NCBI RefSeq assembly: GCF_024170165.1
Contig: NZ_JALJXP010000011.1
Location: 124,001 to 188,000 of the forward strand
Length of the DNA: 64,000 nt
Source of the DNA: Pseudomonas nitroreducens
GTDB lineage: Bacteria; Pseudomonadota; Gammaproteobacteria; Pseudomonadales; Pseudomonadaceae
Reading direction: 5' to 3'
A model generated the notes under the pieces. The model was not told the origin of the DNA and made no database searches. It was given only the letters and a program-made list of their open reading frames with translations. Of this stretch, positions 8,247 through 18,588 are shown one piece after another. A program made the translations under genes and the position numbers. Numbering within the stretch: position 1 is the first letter of the stretch; each line of letters opens with the position of its first letter.

Positions 8247-9176
8247 TTACTCTCTTTCAGGTGACTCTTTCAGGTCGGGTCTGATCACCAGCAGATCACA
8301 TTCGACTTCCTCGAAGACCCGCTCGGCGGTCTGGCCGATCAGGGCGTTGTCGAGCTGCCCGCGGGCGACCGCGCCCATCAGCAGCAGGTCGATGGCGTGG
8401 TCCTTCACGTAGGCCGGGATCACTTCCTCGGCGAAGCCCTGGCCCAGCAGCGTGCGCTGACGGTCGATCTGCGGGTAGTGGGCGAGCAGGGCGTCGAAGG
8501 CTTCGCGGTGGTGAGCCTCGGTGCGCAGCACATAGTTATCGTAGTCGGCCAGCAGCTCCGCGTTGAATGCCAGGGTGTGCGGCAGTGCCATGTAGGCGTG
8601 CAGGTAATGGTCGTCGAGCTTCAGGCGTTGCCCTAGCTCGCGGGCTACCATGATCAGCCGATGGTCCAGCGCGGCGGCCGCGTCGCTGGTGTGCAACGGG
8701 TCGACGGCGGCACACAGGTTCTTTCCGGACCACTCGCCGTGCTGCACCAGCCACAGCGGCTGCGGGCAATGGCGGATCAGTTGCCAGTCGTGGTTGGTGA
8801 GGAACAGGCGCTTGAGCAGGTTGTGGTGGTGCGCGGACTTGAGTACCAGGTCGGGCCTGGTCTGCTCGCAGTGAAGTACGACCTGGTGGTGCAGGGATTT
8901 GCCCCAGCGTGCCTGGCAGTGCACGTCGATGCCAGCCTCGCGCAGCGGCGCGGCCAGTTGCTGCAACCTGGCCAGGCGCTCGTCCAGCAGGTTGTGCTGG
9001 GCGGCGTCGAGGTCGCCGCGTTCCAGCAGCAGGGCGTTGTCCAGCGCCGCGTTGTACGCGCAGGCCAGCAGCTCCAGGCGCGCCCCGCAGCGCTGGGCGA
9101 TCCAGCGGGCGCGGGTGAGGGCAGGCTGGTCCGCGCGGGTCGGGTCGATGATGACGAGCAGGTGCTGCAGCTTCAT
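8247..9176 (-). CDS. Tandem universal stress protein (UspA family)
   Basis: The start at 9176 is chosen because the family begins MKLQHLLVIIDPT and AGGA lies eight bases upstream; the frame stays open for 13 more codons upstream. The 309-residue product holds two Usp domains: residues 1-140 and about 150-309. The second ends with the ATP-binding-like signature DLLLMGAVARGQLDNALIGQTAERVFEEVECDLLVI (G-x2-G-x9-G type), while the first is more divergent. Such UspE-like proteins are induced under stress and anaerobiosis. The adjacent pyruvate kinase in the same direction may be cotranscribed. Confidence 0.9.
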   Translation of the reverse strand: MKLQHLLVIIDPTRADQPALTRARWIAQRCGARLELLACAYNAALDNALLLERGDLDAAQHNLLDERLARLQQLAAPLREAGIDVHCQARWGKSLHHQVVLHCEQTRPDLVLKSAHHHNLLKRLFLTNHDWQLIRHCPQPLWLVQHGEWSGKNLCAAVDPLHTSDAAAALDHRLIMVARELGQRLKLDDHYLHAYMALPHTLAFNAELLADYDNYVLRTEAHHREAFDALLAHYPQIDRQRTLLGQGFAEEVIPAYVKDHAIDLLLMGAVARGQLDNALIGQTAERVFEEVECDLLVIRPDLKESPERE

Positions 9177-9276
9177 GGCGGAGTCCTCGCTTGCTCTGCG
9201 CTCATTGCAGAGCAAGCGTAGACACTGCCGCCCGCCGCGCGCCTTGATGTGGCTCAGCGGCGCGCGGGCTTTGCCG

Positions 9277-10101
9277 TCAGCTGCGTGGCGAGGTCTGGTT
9301 CAGCGCGCGGTCCAGATGCCGGGCGCCCTTGTCGGACAGTTCGCCGTTGGGGAACTCCGCGAGCTGGCGGCGCAGGTAGGCGATGGCCTTCTCGCGGTCC
9401 GGGTGCGGGTTGTCCGGCGCCATGTACATCAGGCCCAGCTGGTACAGCGCCTTCTCGCGAATGTCCGCCGGGATGGCCGGGTCATTGGCGCCCAGCAGGT
9501 AGAGCTGCGCTGCCTCGTCGACACGCCCCTTGAGCACGGCGCGGCGCGAGAGCAGGGTCATGTCGGGGTCGAGGGTCGGCTTGTTCAGGTCCAGGTTGTA
9601 CTGCGGCTGCCAGTCGGCGAGCAACTGCTTGGCGGTCTTCTGCACCGGCTCCCTGGCACGCTGGCGGATGATCAGCTCGCGGGCGTCGGCGTGTTCGGCG
9701 GCCTTGGTGCCGGGGAACTCGCGGTCGATGCGCTGGAAGTAATCCATGGCTTTCTGATCGTCGCGCTGGTCGTTGTAGCGGCTCATGTAGATCAGCCCGA
9801 TCTGGTACAGCGCAATGGCGCGAACCTCGGGCCCATAGCGGGTGTTGTCGTAGCCGGTGAGATAGAGCTGCTCGGCTTCGCTGCTCTTGCCATCGCGGAT
9901 GGCCTGGGCGCTGTAGGTGAGCAGGTCGCCTTCCTCTTCCACGGCAGCAGTCATGCGCTTGTTCTTGAGCTGCTTGTATTCGGCCACTTCTCCGGTGGTG
10001 ATCTGGGCAACGAATAACGGCGTGGTCGGGGCGCAGGCGGCGAGCCAGGGCAGCAGCACGGCGAACGGCAGGGCAATCGAAAGCGGGTGGGCGAAACGCA
10101 T
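9277..10101 (-). CDS. Putative lipoprotein with TPR/Sel1-like repeats
   Basis: The 274-residue protein has a lipoprotein signal peptide ending LPWLAAC, with the lipidated Cys at about residue 23. Two similar segments follow: ALYQIGLIYMSRYNDQRDDQKAMDYFQRIDREFPGTKAAEHA and ALYQLGLMYMAPDNPHPDREKAIAYLRRQLAEFPNGELSDKGA. Each looks like a tetratricopeptide-like helix pair, so the gene seems to contain an internal duplication. It is probably a periplasm-facing scaffold. It is divergent from another small TPR-like lipoprotein gene at 10201. Confidence 0.8.
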   Translation of the reverse strand: MRFAHPLSIALPFAVLLPWLAACAPTTPLFVAQITTGEVAEYKQLKNKRMTAAVEEEGDLLTYSAQAIRDGKSSEAEQLYLTGYDNTRYGPEVRAIALYQIGLIYMSRYNDQRDDQKAMDYFQRIDREFPGTKAAEHADARELIIRQRAREPVQKTAKQLLADWQPQYNLDLNKPTLDPDMTLLSRRAVLKGRVDEAAQLYLLGANDPAIPADIREKALYQLGLMYMAPDNPHPDREKAIAYLRRQLAEFPNGELSDKGARHLDRALNQTSPRS

Positions 10102-10200
10102 GGCAGATCCTTTGCGCTGGGGCGAAGTCCACGTGAGTCTAGTGGCGGGCTACAGTACGGCCAAGACGGGCCGATACACTTCCCAACGGAGGATATGCCC

Positions 10201-10581
10201 ATGCGAACCCTTTTCCTCGCGCTGCTGGCGCTGAGTGTTACCGGCTGCACCAGCTGGTCGATGAACTATCACCTGAACAATGCCTACCGCGCGTACAAGA
10301 GCGGCGACTGCCAGCGCGTGCAGCTGGAGCTCTCGGAGACCGAGCGCAAGGCCCGCGCGCGGCCGTGGATCCAGCCGGAAATCTCCATGCTGCGCGGCCA
10401 GTGCCTGGAGCGTGAGAAGTTCTACGTCGATGCGGCGCAGACCTATCAGTTCATCGTCGCCCGCTACCCCACCAGTGAGTATGCCTATCGAGCCAGGGCT
10501 CGGCTGGAGACGCTGCGCCTGAATGGCCGTCTGCCCAACGATCTGCGCCTCGACCCGCCCGCGCCTGTAGCGATGCCCTGA
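10201..10581 (+). CDS. Small lipoprotein with TPR-like repeat
   Basis: The ATG at 10201 has GGAGGA about eight bases upstream; an ATG two codons earlier is too close to it. The 126-residue product has the signal peptide MRTLFLALLALSVTGC with lipobox VTGC, giving a mature N-terminal Cys16. The rest is helical with YRAYKSGDCQRVQLELSETERKAR and FYVDAAQTYQFIVARYPTSEYAYRARARLETL, a TPR-like pattern seen in BamD/YbgF-type assembly lipoproteins. The exact partner is unknown. Confidence 0.8.
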   Translation: MRTLFLALLALSVTGCTSWSMNYHLNNAYRAYKSGDCQRVQLELSETERKARARPWIQPEISMLRGQCLEREKFYVDAAQTYQFIVARYPTSEYAYRARARLETLRLNGRLPNDLRLDPPAPVAMP

Positions 10582-10656
10582 CCGCCGGTCGCGGGTCGAC
10601 TTGAGCACGGCCGATAGCTGGCTAATCTCTTCTGTGCTTCATGCAAGGAGCTACGA

Positions 10657-11079
10657 ATGCGCGCCCTGTGGCTTTGTGCCTGGTGTTTCCCCCTGCTGGC
10701 TTCGGCGGACATCTACCGCTGGACCGACGCTCAGGGAAAGGTGCATTTCAGCGAAACACCACCGCCAGGGGCGCAACGCGTCGAGGTCAAGCCGCAGGTC
10801 GTCGAGCGTGACGAGGCGACCCGCGAGCGGGAGGAGCGAACCCGCCGCTTCTATGACGCGCGTCGAGATGAAAGTGCCGCCGCCCAGAACCAGGCGGCCC
10901 AGCAGCAGGCCAAGCTGGACCAGCAGTGCGCGAAGTGGCGCCGTGACCTGGAGTCGCTCAGTCATGGCGGGCGGTACTTCACGCAGACCAGCAGTGGTGA
11001 AAGGACTTACTACAGCGATGCACAGCTCGACGCCGCTCGTCAGGCGCTTAGCGCACGGCTGGCGGAAGGTTGTCGTTAG
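10657..11079 (+). CDS. DUF4124 domain-containing protein
   Basis: The 140-residue protein has a signal peptide (MRALWLCAWCFPLLASA), then the DUF4124 signature DIYRWTDAQGKVHFSETPPPGAQ, which is the standard opening of this periplasmic family. A charged helical region (residues 55-95) rich in Arg, Glu and Gln follows, and Cys is present at KLDQQCAKW and the penultimate residue. DUF4124 proteins are widespread in Pseudomonas and functionally undefined. GGAG-like AAGGAG precedes the start. Confidence 0.85.
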   Translation: MRALWLCAWCFPLLASADIYRWTDAQGKVHFSETPPPGAQRVEVKPQVVERDEATREREERTRRFYDARRDESAAAQNQAAQQQAKLDQQCAKWRRDLESLSHGGRYFTQTSSGERTYYSDAQLDAARQALSARLAEGCR

Positions 11080-11139
11080 GACTGGCCCTGCCTGGGCGGC
11101 ATCGTCATACTGGACGATATTTCATAGCGAAACGCCATT

Positions 11140-11499
11140 ATGCGTCATCAACGACATATCGAGCGCCATCAGCTGCCCTACTACCTGAAGGTGTTCAACA
11201 GCATCACCGACAAACCGATGGGCTACCTGGGCAACGTGTCGCTGGATGGGCTGCTCCTGATCAGCCAGCTGCCGATGCTGGTGGGTGGCCGCTTCGAGAT
11301 GCGCCTGAAGATCCCCGGGCACGACGGCAAGCTGCAACTGATCGAGTTCGCCGCCACCTGCCAGTGGTGCCGCGAGGACGTCAATCCAGGCAACTACGAT
11401 TCGGGTTTCAGCCTGACAGCGCCGCCGCTGGAGTACGTCGAGCTGGTCGACGCGCTGCGCCGTTATTTCAGTTTTCGCCGGCAGGTGGAGTCGGTCTGA
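11140..11499 (+). CDS. PilZ domain protein
   Basis: The 119-residue protein is a stand-alone PilZ domain, which binds c-di-GMP. The N-terminal arginine motif lies in RHQRHIERHQLPYYL and the second motif, (D/N)xSxxG, is NVSLDGL at about residues 31-37, so the ligand-binding elements appear intact. The rest is the expected six-strand barrel followed by a C-terminal helix (VELVDALRRYFSFRRQ). Stand-alone PilZ proteins act as adaptors for motility, exopolysaccharide or pilus functions. The GGEEF cyclase 7 kb upstream is a possible source of ligand, but the two genes are not linked in an operon. Confidence 0.88.
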   Translation: MRHQRHIERHQLPYYLKVFNSITDKPMGYLGNVSLDGLLLISQLPMLVGGRFEMRLKIPGHDGKLQLIEFAATCQWCREDVNPGNYDSGFSLTAPPLEYVELVDALRRYFSFRRQVESV

Positions 11500-11570
11500 A
11501 GCGCAGGACGCGCTGACCGATCTGTTCGGTGTGGGACGCCACGGAGTCGGCGTCCGGTTGTGGCGCGTGG

Positions 11571-12895
11571 TTACAGCGCGCCAGCCTTCTTCCAGCCCAG
11601 GTAGCGGCTGATCAGTTCAGGCCCCAGCTGGCTCGGACGCGTGTCGAGCACCGGCACGCCGTGGGCCGCCAGCTTCTCGTGCAGCCCCGCGCGAGCGTTC
11701 AGGTAATCCACCGCGCCGCAGTAAGCCAGGGCTTCCTCGAAACCTTCCACCGGCGTCTGGCGCAGACGGTCCAGCACTTCTTCGCGCAGGCTCGCGACCA
11801 GCACGCGGTGCTGGCGTCCGAGGCGTTTCACCGCAGCCACCAGTTCCTCGTCATCCTCGTCGCGCAGGTTGGTCACTATCACCACCAGCGCGCGGCGGCG
11901 CTGGCGCGTCAGCACGGCCTGCACGGCGGCGGGGAAGTCCGCCGGGCGCTGGCTGCTGCGCAGGTCGTAGACGCTGTTGAGCAGGGCGGTGAGCTGGGCG
12001 CTGCCCTTGGCCGGCGGCAGATGGCGCGGCTGGTCGCCGGCGAAGGTCATCAGGCCCACCGCGTCGCCCTGGCGCAGCGCGACGTAGGCCAGCAGCAGGC
12101 TGGCGTTGAGCGAGTGGTCGAAGTGCGAAAGGTCGCCGTCGTGGCTGCGCATGCGCCGGCCACAGTCGAGCAGGAACAGGATCTGCTGGTCGCGCTCGTC
12201 CTGGTACTCGCGGGCGATGGGCGTGCGCTTGCGTGCGGTGGCCTTCCAGTCGATCTGCCGCAGGGTATCGCCGTCGCGGAATTCGCGTAGCTGATGGAAA
12301 TCCAGACCCAGGCCACGCCGTTGACCGGAGCGCACGCCGATGCGGTTGAGCCAGTGGTCCACCGCCATCAGTTCGGCACCGTAGAGGCGGGCGAAGTCCG
12401 GGTAGACGCGGGTTTCGTCACGCTGTTCCAGGTAGCGCCGGCCCTTCCACAGGCGCAGCGGGCTGGACAGTTCGATCTCGCAGCGCTGGAAGACGAAATG
12501 CCCGCGGGACAGCGGACGCACGCGGTAACCCAGTTCGGTCTGCTCGCCAGGATGCAGCTCCACGGTCTGCGGCAGGTATTCGAAGTCCATGCCCGCGGGC
12601 AGGTGGTCGAACACCGTGATGCGCTGCGGCTGGGCATAGCGGTGATGGAATTGCAGGCGCACTTCGCTCCAGCGTCCCAGCGGCAGGTTGCCGCTCAGCT
12701 GGCGGCGCAGCTCGGGCGACGGCGTGCGGCGCAGCCAGAGGGCATCGGCCAGCGCCAGCAGGAGCAGCGCGCAGAGCGCACCCCACCAGAGGCGACCGAG
12801 CAGCGCCGAGCCCGAGTCCAGAGCCTCGGCTGCGCCCAGGGCGATGGCAATCGCCAGCAGGGCGCCGAGCAGCGCGAGGAGCGCGCGCGATGGCT

Positions 12896-12899
<4 letters not shown>
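11571..12899 (-). CDS. DUF58 domain membrane protein
   Basis: The start is the ATG at 12899, which overlaps the MoxR stop as ATGA. The 442-residue protein begins with two membrane helices (residues about 5-55), then a beta-rich region, then the DUF58 core around GLDFHQLREFRDGDTLRQIDWKATARKRTPIAREY and a von Willebrand A-like domain starting ILFLLDCGRRM. The metal-site motif is DCGRR rather than DxSxS, so metal binding may be weakened. DUF58 proteins are nearly always encoded next to MoxR AAA+ ATPases and are thought to be their clients or adaptors. It is the last gene of the six-gene overlapping operon. Confidence 0.9.
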
Positions 12900-13911
<1,012 letters not shown>

Positions 13912-13915
<4 letters not shown>

Positions 13916-15201
13916 AGGGCATTCCTGAGGCTTTGCAGGTGCGCGACCTGGCGGGTGAATTCGGCGACGGCCATGCGCTGTTGCGGATAGGGGCGCATGG
14001 CCTGGCTGATGGCGCTGACCGACATGCGCGTCATGCGGCCCAGAGCTTGCCATTGTTCGGCGACCGGCAGGCGGTCGAAGCCGGGCTGGCGCTGCCGCGC
14101 CCGGCGCATCACGTCACGTTGCAGGCTCTGCAGCAGGGCGAGCTGGCCACGCTGGCGGAGGACGAAGTCGGCGCCAGCGCGCAGGTGTTCTTCCAGCTGC
14201 CGGCGGCTGCGATCCGGGTTGGGCTGCAGCGGGCCCTGGCGCAGGCCGTTGCGCCAGAGCACCAGGGCCAGCAGCAGGACGGCGGCCAGCAGTGCCTGCG
14301 GGAAGTAGCGCATCAACAGGGTCATCAGGCTGGTGCCGTCGGCGCGGTAGACCAGCGTCACGGCGCTGTCCTGGGTCAGGTACCAGAGCAGCCAGGCGTT
14401 GTCGTAGGAATCGAGTTCGGCGTTCTGCCAGAGCCAGTTGTCGGTCAGCACGGTGATCAGCCCCTGGCCCTGCTGCAGTTGCAGCAGGTGGGTGGCATCA
14501 GCGCTGTTGGCCCAGGCGTAGGCAAGGTTCTTCGAGTCGAACAGGTGGTAGTCGGTGTCGAAGTCGAAGTAGGCCGGGGCCTTCTCGTTCTCCAGGTAGA
14601 GCTTGGTCAGGTTCGGGTAGGGATCGGCCTCAGCGGCGGCGTTGTCGCTGGCGCTGGAAGCCTGGTCCGGATGTTCCTCTTCCACTTCCGGCCTGGCGGC
14701 ATCTTCCTGCGCCTGACCTGCGGACGCTTCGGCAGGCTTGTCGTCGGTCGGAGCGGATTTCTCCTGCTCCTTGTCCTTCAGGTCGGCGGTGAGGAATTGC
14801 TGTACGCCCAACTGATCCAGCAGTGCGTCGCCGCTCTTGCCTTCGTCCTCGTCCCACAGGCTTTCGGCGGTGACGATGAGGTGGCCACCGCGATTGGCCC
14901 AGTCGAGCAGGCGCGCATTCTGCGACGGCGTGACGTTCTCGCGGGTGCCCAGCAGGATCAGGGTCTGGCCCTTGCTCGGCAACTGGTCCAGCACTTCCAT
15001 GCCGCGGGCGGTGGTGACGCGGATGCCACGACCGCGCAGGTACATTTCGGCGGCGAGATAGGGATTGGCGCGAGCTTCCGGGGAAGCGCCGTGCTCGACG
15101 GTCTCGGTGTAGTGCTCGAGGTTGCGGTACAGGTAGTAGCCGATGCCGCCGAACACGAGCAGGACGAGCAACAGCAGCAGGGCGAGGTTGCCGCGCTTCA
15201 T
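13912..15201 (-). CDS. DUF4350 domain membrane protein
   Basis: The start at 15201 (MKRGNLALLLLL) overlaps the DUF4129 stop as ATGA. The 429-residue product has an N-terminal membrane helix (residues 4-22), an extracytoplasmic DUF4350 domain with a ThuA/class I GATase-like fold (NPYLAAEMYLRGRGI, LILLGTRENVTPSQNARLLDWANRGGHLIVTAES), a second helix near residue 310 (ALLAAVLLLALVLW) and a cytoplasmic helical tail. A low-complexity acidic Asp/Glu/Ala/Pro/Lys stretch (residues about 145-200) interrupts the domain. It probably presents substrate or ligand sensing to the MoxR system. Confidence 0.88.
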
Positions 15202-16793
15202 GCCCGCACCTCGCTGCCGAACAGGTGGCGCCATTCTTCGCACAGCTGCTGCTTGAGTTCAGCCTGTGGCGCGTGGTGGCCGTAGGCGAGTGCCTGCCAC
15301 TGCTGGGTCAGGCTGCGGGCAAAGTTGTCCAGCGGCGGATCATTGAGGTCAGCCACACGGAGCAGGACTTCGCCTTCGGTAGCCGATTCGCGCAGCGGCA
15401 CGCGGAAGTCGTGCAGCAGGCGGCTGAGCAGCGCACGGTAGAGCAGGCCGAGGGCCGCGCGGGGGTGTTCGTCCCACAGGCGCTCGGCCTCGCTGGCGAC
15501 GTCGCTGGGCAGGGTTTCCGGCGCCAGGTCCAGCCCGAACAGCACGCTGGGAGCTTCGCGGAGCGGCTTCTGTGGCAGGCCGATGCGCCCGACGAACAGC
15601 CGCAGCCATTCGCGGTAGCGCCAGATGACCAGGGCGATGACGCTGAACAGAATGCCCCAGAGCAGCACTTCGATGCCTTGCACGGCGAACTGGAAGGCCT
15701 TCCAGTCGCCCAGCGCCTCGAAGAAGCTCTTCAGCCGTTTGGCCTCGTCCGGGTCGGTCGGCTTCGGGTCTTTCTTGTCTTCCTGGAGCCGCCAGCTGGT
15801 GACCTTCTCGCTGTTCTTGAAGGGCGGCGCAGTAAGGATCTTTTCCGCGGCTTTGCGCGAGTCTTCGCTGTTGAGCTTCTGCTGGGTCAGCCGAGCGCCC
15901 TGCGGGCCGTCGGGATTCTGGTCGGGCAGCGGGCAGCTGTGGCTGACGCCGCTGGGCGTTGCGGAGCCGGCTGCCAGGGCGTCATCGGCCGGCAGCAGGG
16001 CGAAGGCGCCGGCCACGACCAGCAGCAGGGCGTAGGCACTGCCGATCAGGCGCTGACGCAGGCGGCGGAATACCAGTTCGATGTCCCAGGCTTCCAGCTC
16101 GGTACGGCGGTTGAGATAGAGGGTGAAGCCGCAGGCCACGTACACCGGCTCCCAGACGATCAGCAGCAATGCATAGATCAGGTTGCTGACGTGTTCCAGC
16201 CACGCCCAGTCGCCCTGCGCCACGCTGATCAGTGACTGCCATTCCCAGTCTTCCACCCACTGGTTGGGCAGCATCAGGTACATCAGGGTGGTCAGGCCCA
16301 GCCACAGCGCCAGTTCGAAATGCATGCCGACAATGGTCAGCCAGGTGGCGCCGCCGGCATTGCGCTGGCCAAGGACGACCAGACGCTGGCTGCGCGCCTG
16401 GCCCTTGAGGCCTTCGAGCTGCAGTACCGGCAGGTCGAAGCTGCGCGTCGGACTCAGCCGGCGCCAGAGCAGGCTGGGCAGCAGTTGTGCCTTGAGCAGG
16501 CCGGGGAAGGCCCGCAGCGCTTCCTTGAGCGTTGGCGTATCGCCGAACAGCGCGCGCGACAGGATGTACAGCGGCAGGCGCTCGAAGGCGGGCTTGAGCC
16601 ACCAGAAGATCAGTACCGCCCAGCTGGAGTAGTTCCACAGCAACACGGAAAGCAGCACGAACACCGGCAGGGTGACGATCGCCCAGCTGGCCATCAGCAG
16701 GCCGGCGTGACGGCGCGCCAGCAGGATGCCGAGGTCCAGCGCCTCCCAGGCACTGCGCGGGCGGATGGCGACGCTGGCGTCAGTCAGGCGCAT
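15198..16793 (-). CDS. DUF4129 domain membrane protein
   Basis: The start at 16793 (MRLTDASVAIRPR) overlaps the SpoIIM gene by 14 nt. The 531-residue protein has several membrane helices: a first group at about residues 30-80, then about 165-190 and 215-240, one near 260-280, and one before the C-terminal domain (VLLWGILFSVIALVIWRY). The C-terminal cytoplasmic domain (from about 430) is DUF4129, with ARALGLLYRALLSRLLHDFRVPLRESATEGEVL. Transglutaminase activity found in some relatives is not visible here. It belongs to the MoxR operon. Confidence 0.88.
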   Translation of the reverse strand: MRLTDASVAIRPRSAWEALDLGILLARRHAGLLMASWAIVTLPVFVLLSVLLWNYSSWAVLIFWWLKPAFERLPLYILSRALFGDTPTLKEALRAFPGLLKAQLLPSLLWRRLSPTRSFDLPVLQLEGLKGQARSQRLVVLGQRNAGGATWLTIVGMHFELALWLGLTTLMYLMLPNQWVEDWEWQSLISVAQGDWAWLEHVSNLIYALLLIVWEPVYVACGFTLYLNRRTELEAWDIELVFRRLRQRLIGSAYALLLVVAGAFALLPADDALAAGSATPSGVSHSCPLPDQNPDGPQGARLTQQKLNSEDSRKAAEKILTAPPFKNSEKVTSWRLQEDKKDPKPTDPDEAKRLKSFFEALGDWKAFQFAVQGIEVLLWGILFSVIALVIWRYREWLRLFVGRIGLPQKPLREAPSVLFGLDLAPETLPSDVASEAERLWDEHPRAALGLLYRALLSRLLHDFRVPLRESATEGEVLLRVADLNDPPLDNFARSLTQQWQALAYGHHAPQAELKQQLCEEWRHLFGSEVRA

Positions 16794-17766
16794 GGCGACC
16801 CCGTCCGGCCAGGAGGAAATAGCTGCCCACCAGCAGCCACAGGCAGGCACCGACGATGTACTTCACCGTGGCCGAGAAGTGCGTGACGGAGGACCAGTAG
16901 CCCTCGACGAAGGCGGCGATCAGCAGCATCAGGATCACCCCGCCGATCAGTTGCACGGCGCGGGCGGCGGCCTGGCGCAGGGCCTCCAGGCGGCTCAGGC
17001 GGCCGGGAGAGAGCAACGCCCAGCCAAGCTTGAGGCCGGCAGCGCCGGCAAAGGTGATCGCAGTCAGTTCGAAGGCTCCATGACCGACGACGAAGGACCA
17101 GAAGGTCTCGGTGTAGCCAATCTGGGTCAGGTGGCCGGCGACCGTGCCGATCATCAACCCGTTGAACAGCAGGAAGAACAGACTGCCGACGCAGAACAGC
17201 AGGCCGCTGGCAAAGGTCTGAAAGGCGATGCCGATGTTGTTCATGATGTAGTAGCCGAACATCTTCCAGTCATCGCCGGCATCGCGTGTGCTTATCGGGC
17301 CCAGGCGCCTGGCTTCCGGCGAGTACATCGACTCCATCTCGGACACCCGCTCCGGCGCCATGACGCTGTAGACCAGGTCGGGGAAGTGGTAGACCAGCAC
17401 GCCCATCAGCAGCAGGCTGCCGTAGAGCAGCAGGCTGGCGATGGCGATGCAGCGCCACTCCTCACGTACCAGACGCGGGAAGCCGGCGACCAGGAAGCCG
17501 AGGATACGCGCGCCCAGGTGGCTGCGGTGGCGGTAGAACTGCTGGTGCCCGCGCATGGCCAGTTGCTGCAGCTGGTCGATCAGGTGGCTGCTGTAGCCGC
17601 GCTCCTGGGCCAGGGCGAGCTGCTGGCAGATGCGCCGGTAGTCGGCAGCGAATTCCTCGGGCTTCTCGCTCGATTCCTGGCGCTTGCCGGTTTCCAGTTG
17701 CTCAAGGCGCCTGGCGAAACGCTTCCAGCTGCCCTGGTGGCGTTGTTCGAAGAAGGCCTGCTTCAT
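16780..17766 (-). CDS. SpoIIM/DUF95 family membrane protein
   Basis: The 328-residue protein has a cytoplasmic helical N-terminus (residues 1-95, similar to SpoIIM-associated regions), then membrane helices beginning CIAIASLLLYGSLLLMGVLVYHF, and the family signature NNIGIAFQTFASGLLFCVGSLFFLLFNGLMIGTVAGHL followed by VVGHGAFELTAITFAGAAGLKLG, which matches the SpoIIM pattern. In sporulating bacteria SpoIIM helps peptidoglycan remodelling, but in Pseudomonas no spores are made and the homologue belongs to the MoxR cluster. The downstream gene overlaps by 14 nt and the upstream RDD gene by 4 nt. Confidence 0.9.
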   Translation of the reverse strand: MKQAFFEQRHQGSWKRFARRLEQLETGKRQESSEKPEEFAADYRRICQQLALAQERGYSSHLIDQLQQLAMRGHQQFYRHRSHLGARILGFLVAGFPRLVREEWRCIAIASLLLYGSLLLMGVLVYHFPDLVYSVMAPERVSEMESMYSPEARRLGPISTRDAGDDWKMFGYYIMNNIGIAFQTFASGLLFCVGSLFFLLFNGLMIGTVAGHLTQIGYTETFWSFVVGHGAFELTAITFAGAAGLKLGWALLSPGRLSRLEALRQAAARAVQLIGGVILMLLIAAFVEGYWSSVTHFSATVKYIVGACLWLLVGSYFLLAGRGRHAPD

Positions 17767-18560
17767 GGGTGGCCCGCCCCGTTGCCCAGCAGGCCACTGG
17801 CGATGCGGTTCAGGCGTTCCTCCGCCTGCTCGGGCGCAATGCCCAGCGGTTGCGCGAGGATGGCGGCCAGCTCTTCACGGCGTGCGGCCGAAAGCTGTGT
17901 GCCGCGTTCGGCGAAGCTCATCAGGGCGCGCTGCTCTTGCAGGGTCAGGGGCCAGGGGGCGAGTTCGGGCGAGGTCTGCGGCACCTGTGGGCGGCTCGGC
18001 GGCGGGTCACGGTAGATCACCAGGGTGCCGGCGGCGAGGTCGCCCAGGCGCTTGAACGCGGCGTTGGACAGGCAACTGAGCAGCCCGAGCGTGTAGGCGA
18101 ACGGCAGGATGTCGGCGAAGCGCAGCAGGTTGCGCAGCAGCGAGGCGGACCAGCCGATCGGCGTACCGTCGTCGTGCACCACGCGCAGGCCCATCATCTG
18201 CTTGCCGGGCGAGCGGCCCTGATTGAGCACTTCGAAGAGCACCATGTACCACCAGGTCATGATGAAGGTGAGAATCAGCCCCAGCCCGGTGCCCAGTTCG
18301 CCGAGGAAGGCCAGCAGCATGAACAGCGCCACCATCAGCAGGGCGCGGATGCCCAGATCGATCAGGTAGGCGAGGGCGCGGGGGACGACACCGGCGGGAC
18401 GCAGCAGCAGGTCGATGCCTTCCGGGGTCTCCACGTGGTAGCGGGTATCCAGGACGGGCGCGTGGGGCGACGCGTTGGAATGGAGGTCTGCTGGGCTCAA
18501 GGGAAACCGCTGTCGATGACGTAGGTGCCAGATGCTAGCCAGCGCGGTGCGGCGAGGCAA
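17763..18560 (-). CDS. RDD family membrane protein (start uncertain)
   Basis: The frame contains no ATG before the conserved region, so initiation must use another codon: TTG at 18560, TTG at 18500 or CTG at 18452 are all in frame, and none has a convincing ribosome site. The RDD domain starts near DTRYHVETPEGIDLLLRPAGVVPRALAYLIDLGIR, followed by two or three membrane helices, the motif NQGRSPGKQMMGLRVV, and a third helix pair ending AAFKRLGDLAAGTLVIYRD. A C-terminal cytoplasmic helical tail follows. It is probably the first gene of the operon and overlaps SpoIIM as ATGA. Confidence 0.85.
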   Translation of the reverse strand: MPRRTALASIWHLRHRQRFPLSPADLHSNASPHAPVLDTRYHVETPEGIDLLLRPAGVVPRALAYLIDLGIRALLMVALFMLLAFLGELGTGLGLILTFIMTWWYMVLFEVLNQGRSPGKQMMGLRVVHDDGTPIGWSASLLRNLLRFADILPFAYTLGLLSCLSNAAFKRLGDLAAGTLVIYRDPPPSRPQVPQTSPELAPWPLTLQEQRALMSFAERGTQLSAARREELAAILAQPLGIAPEQAEERLNRIASGLLGNGAGHP

Positions 18561-18588
18561 CCGCGCTGGCAGGCTCAGGCCGATTTGA

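Noticed and set aside
16780-17766. Sporulation role for the SpoIIM homologue
   Set aside because: The organism is a Pseudomonas-type non-spore-former and the gene sits in a MoxR operon, so the name reflects fold only.
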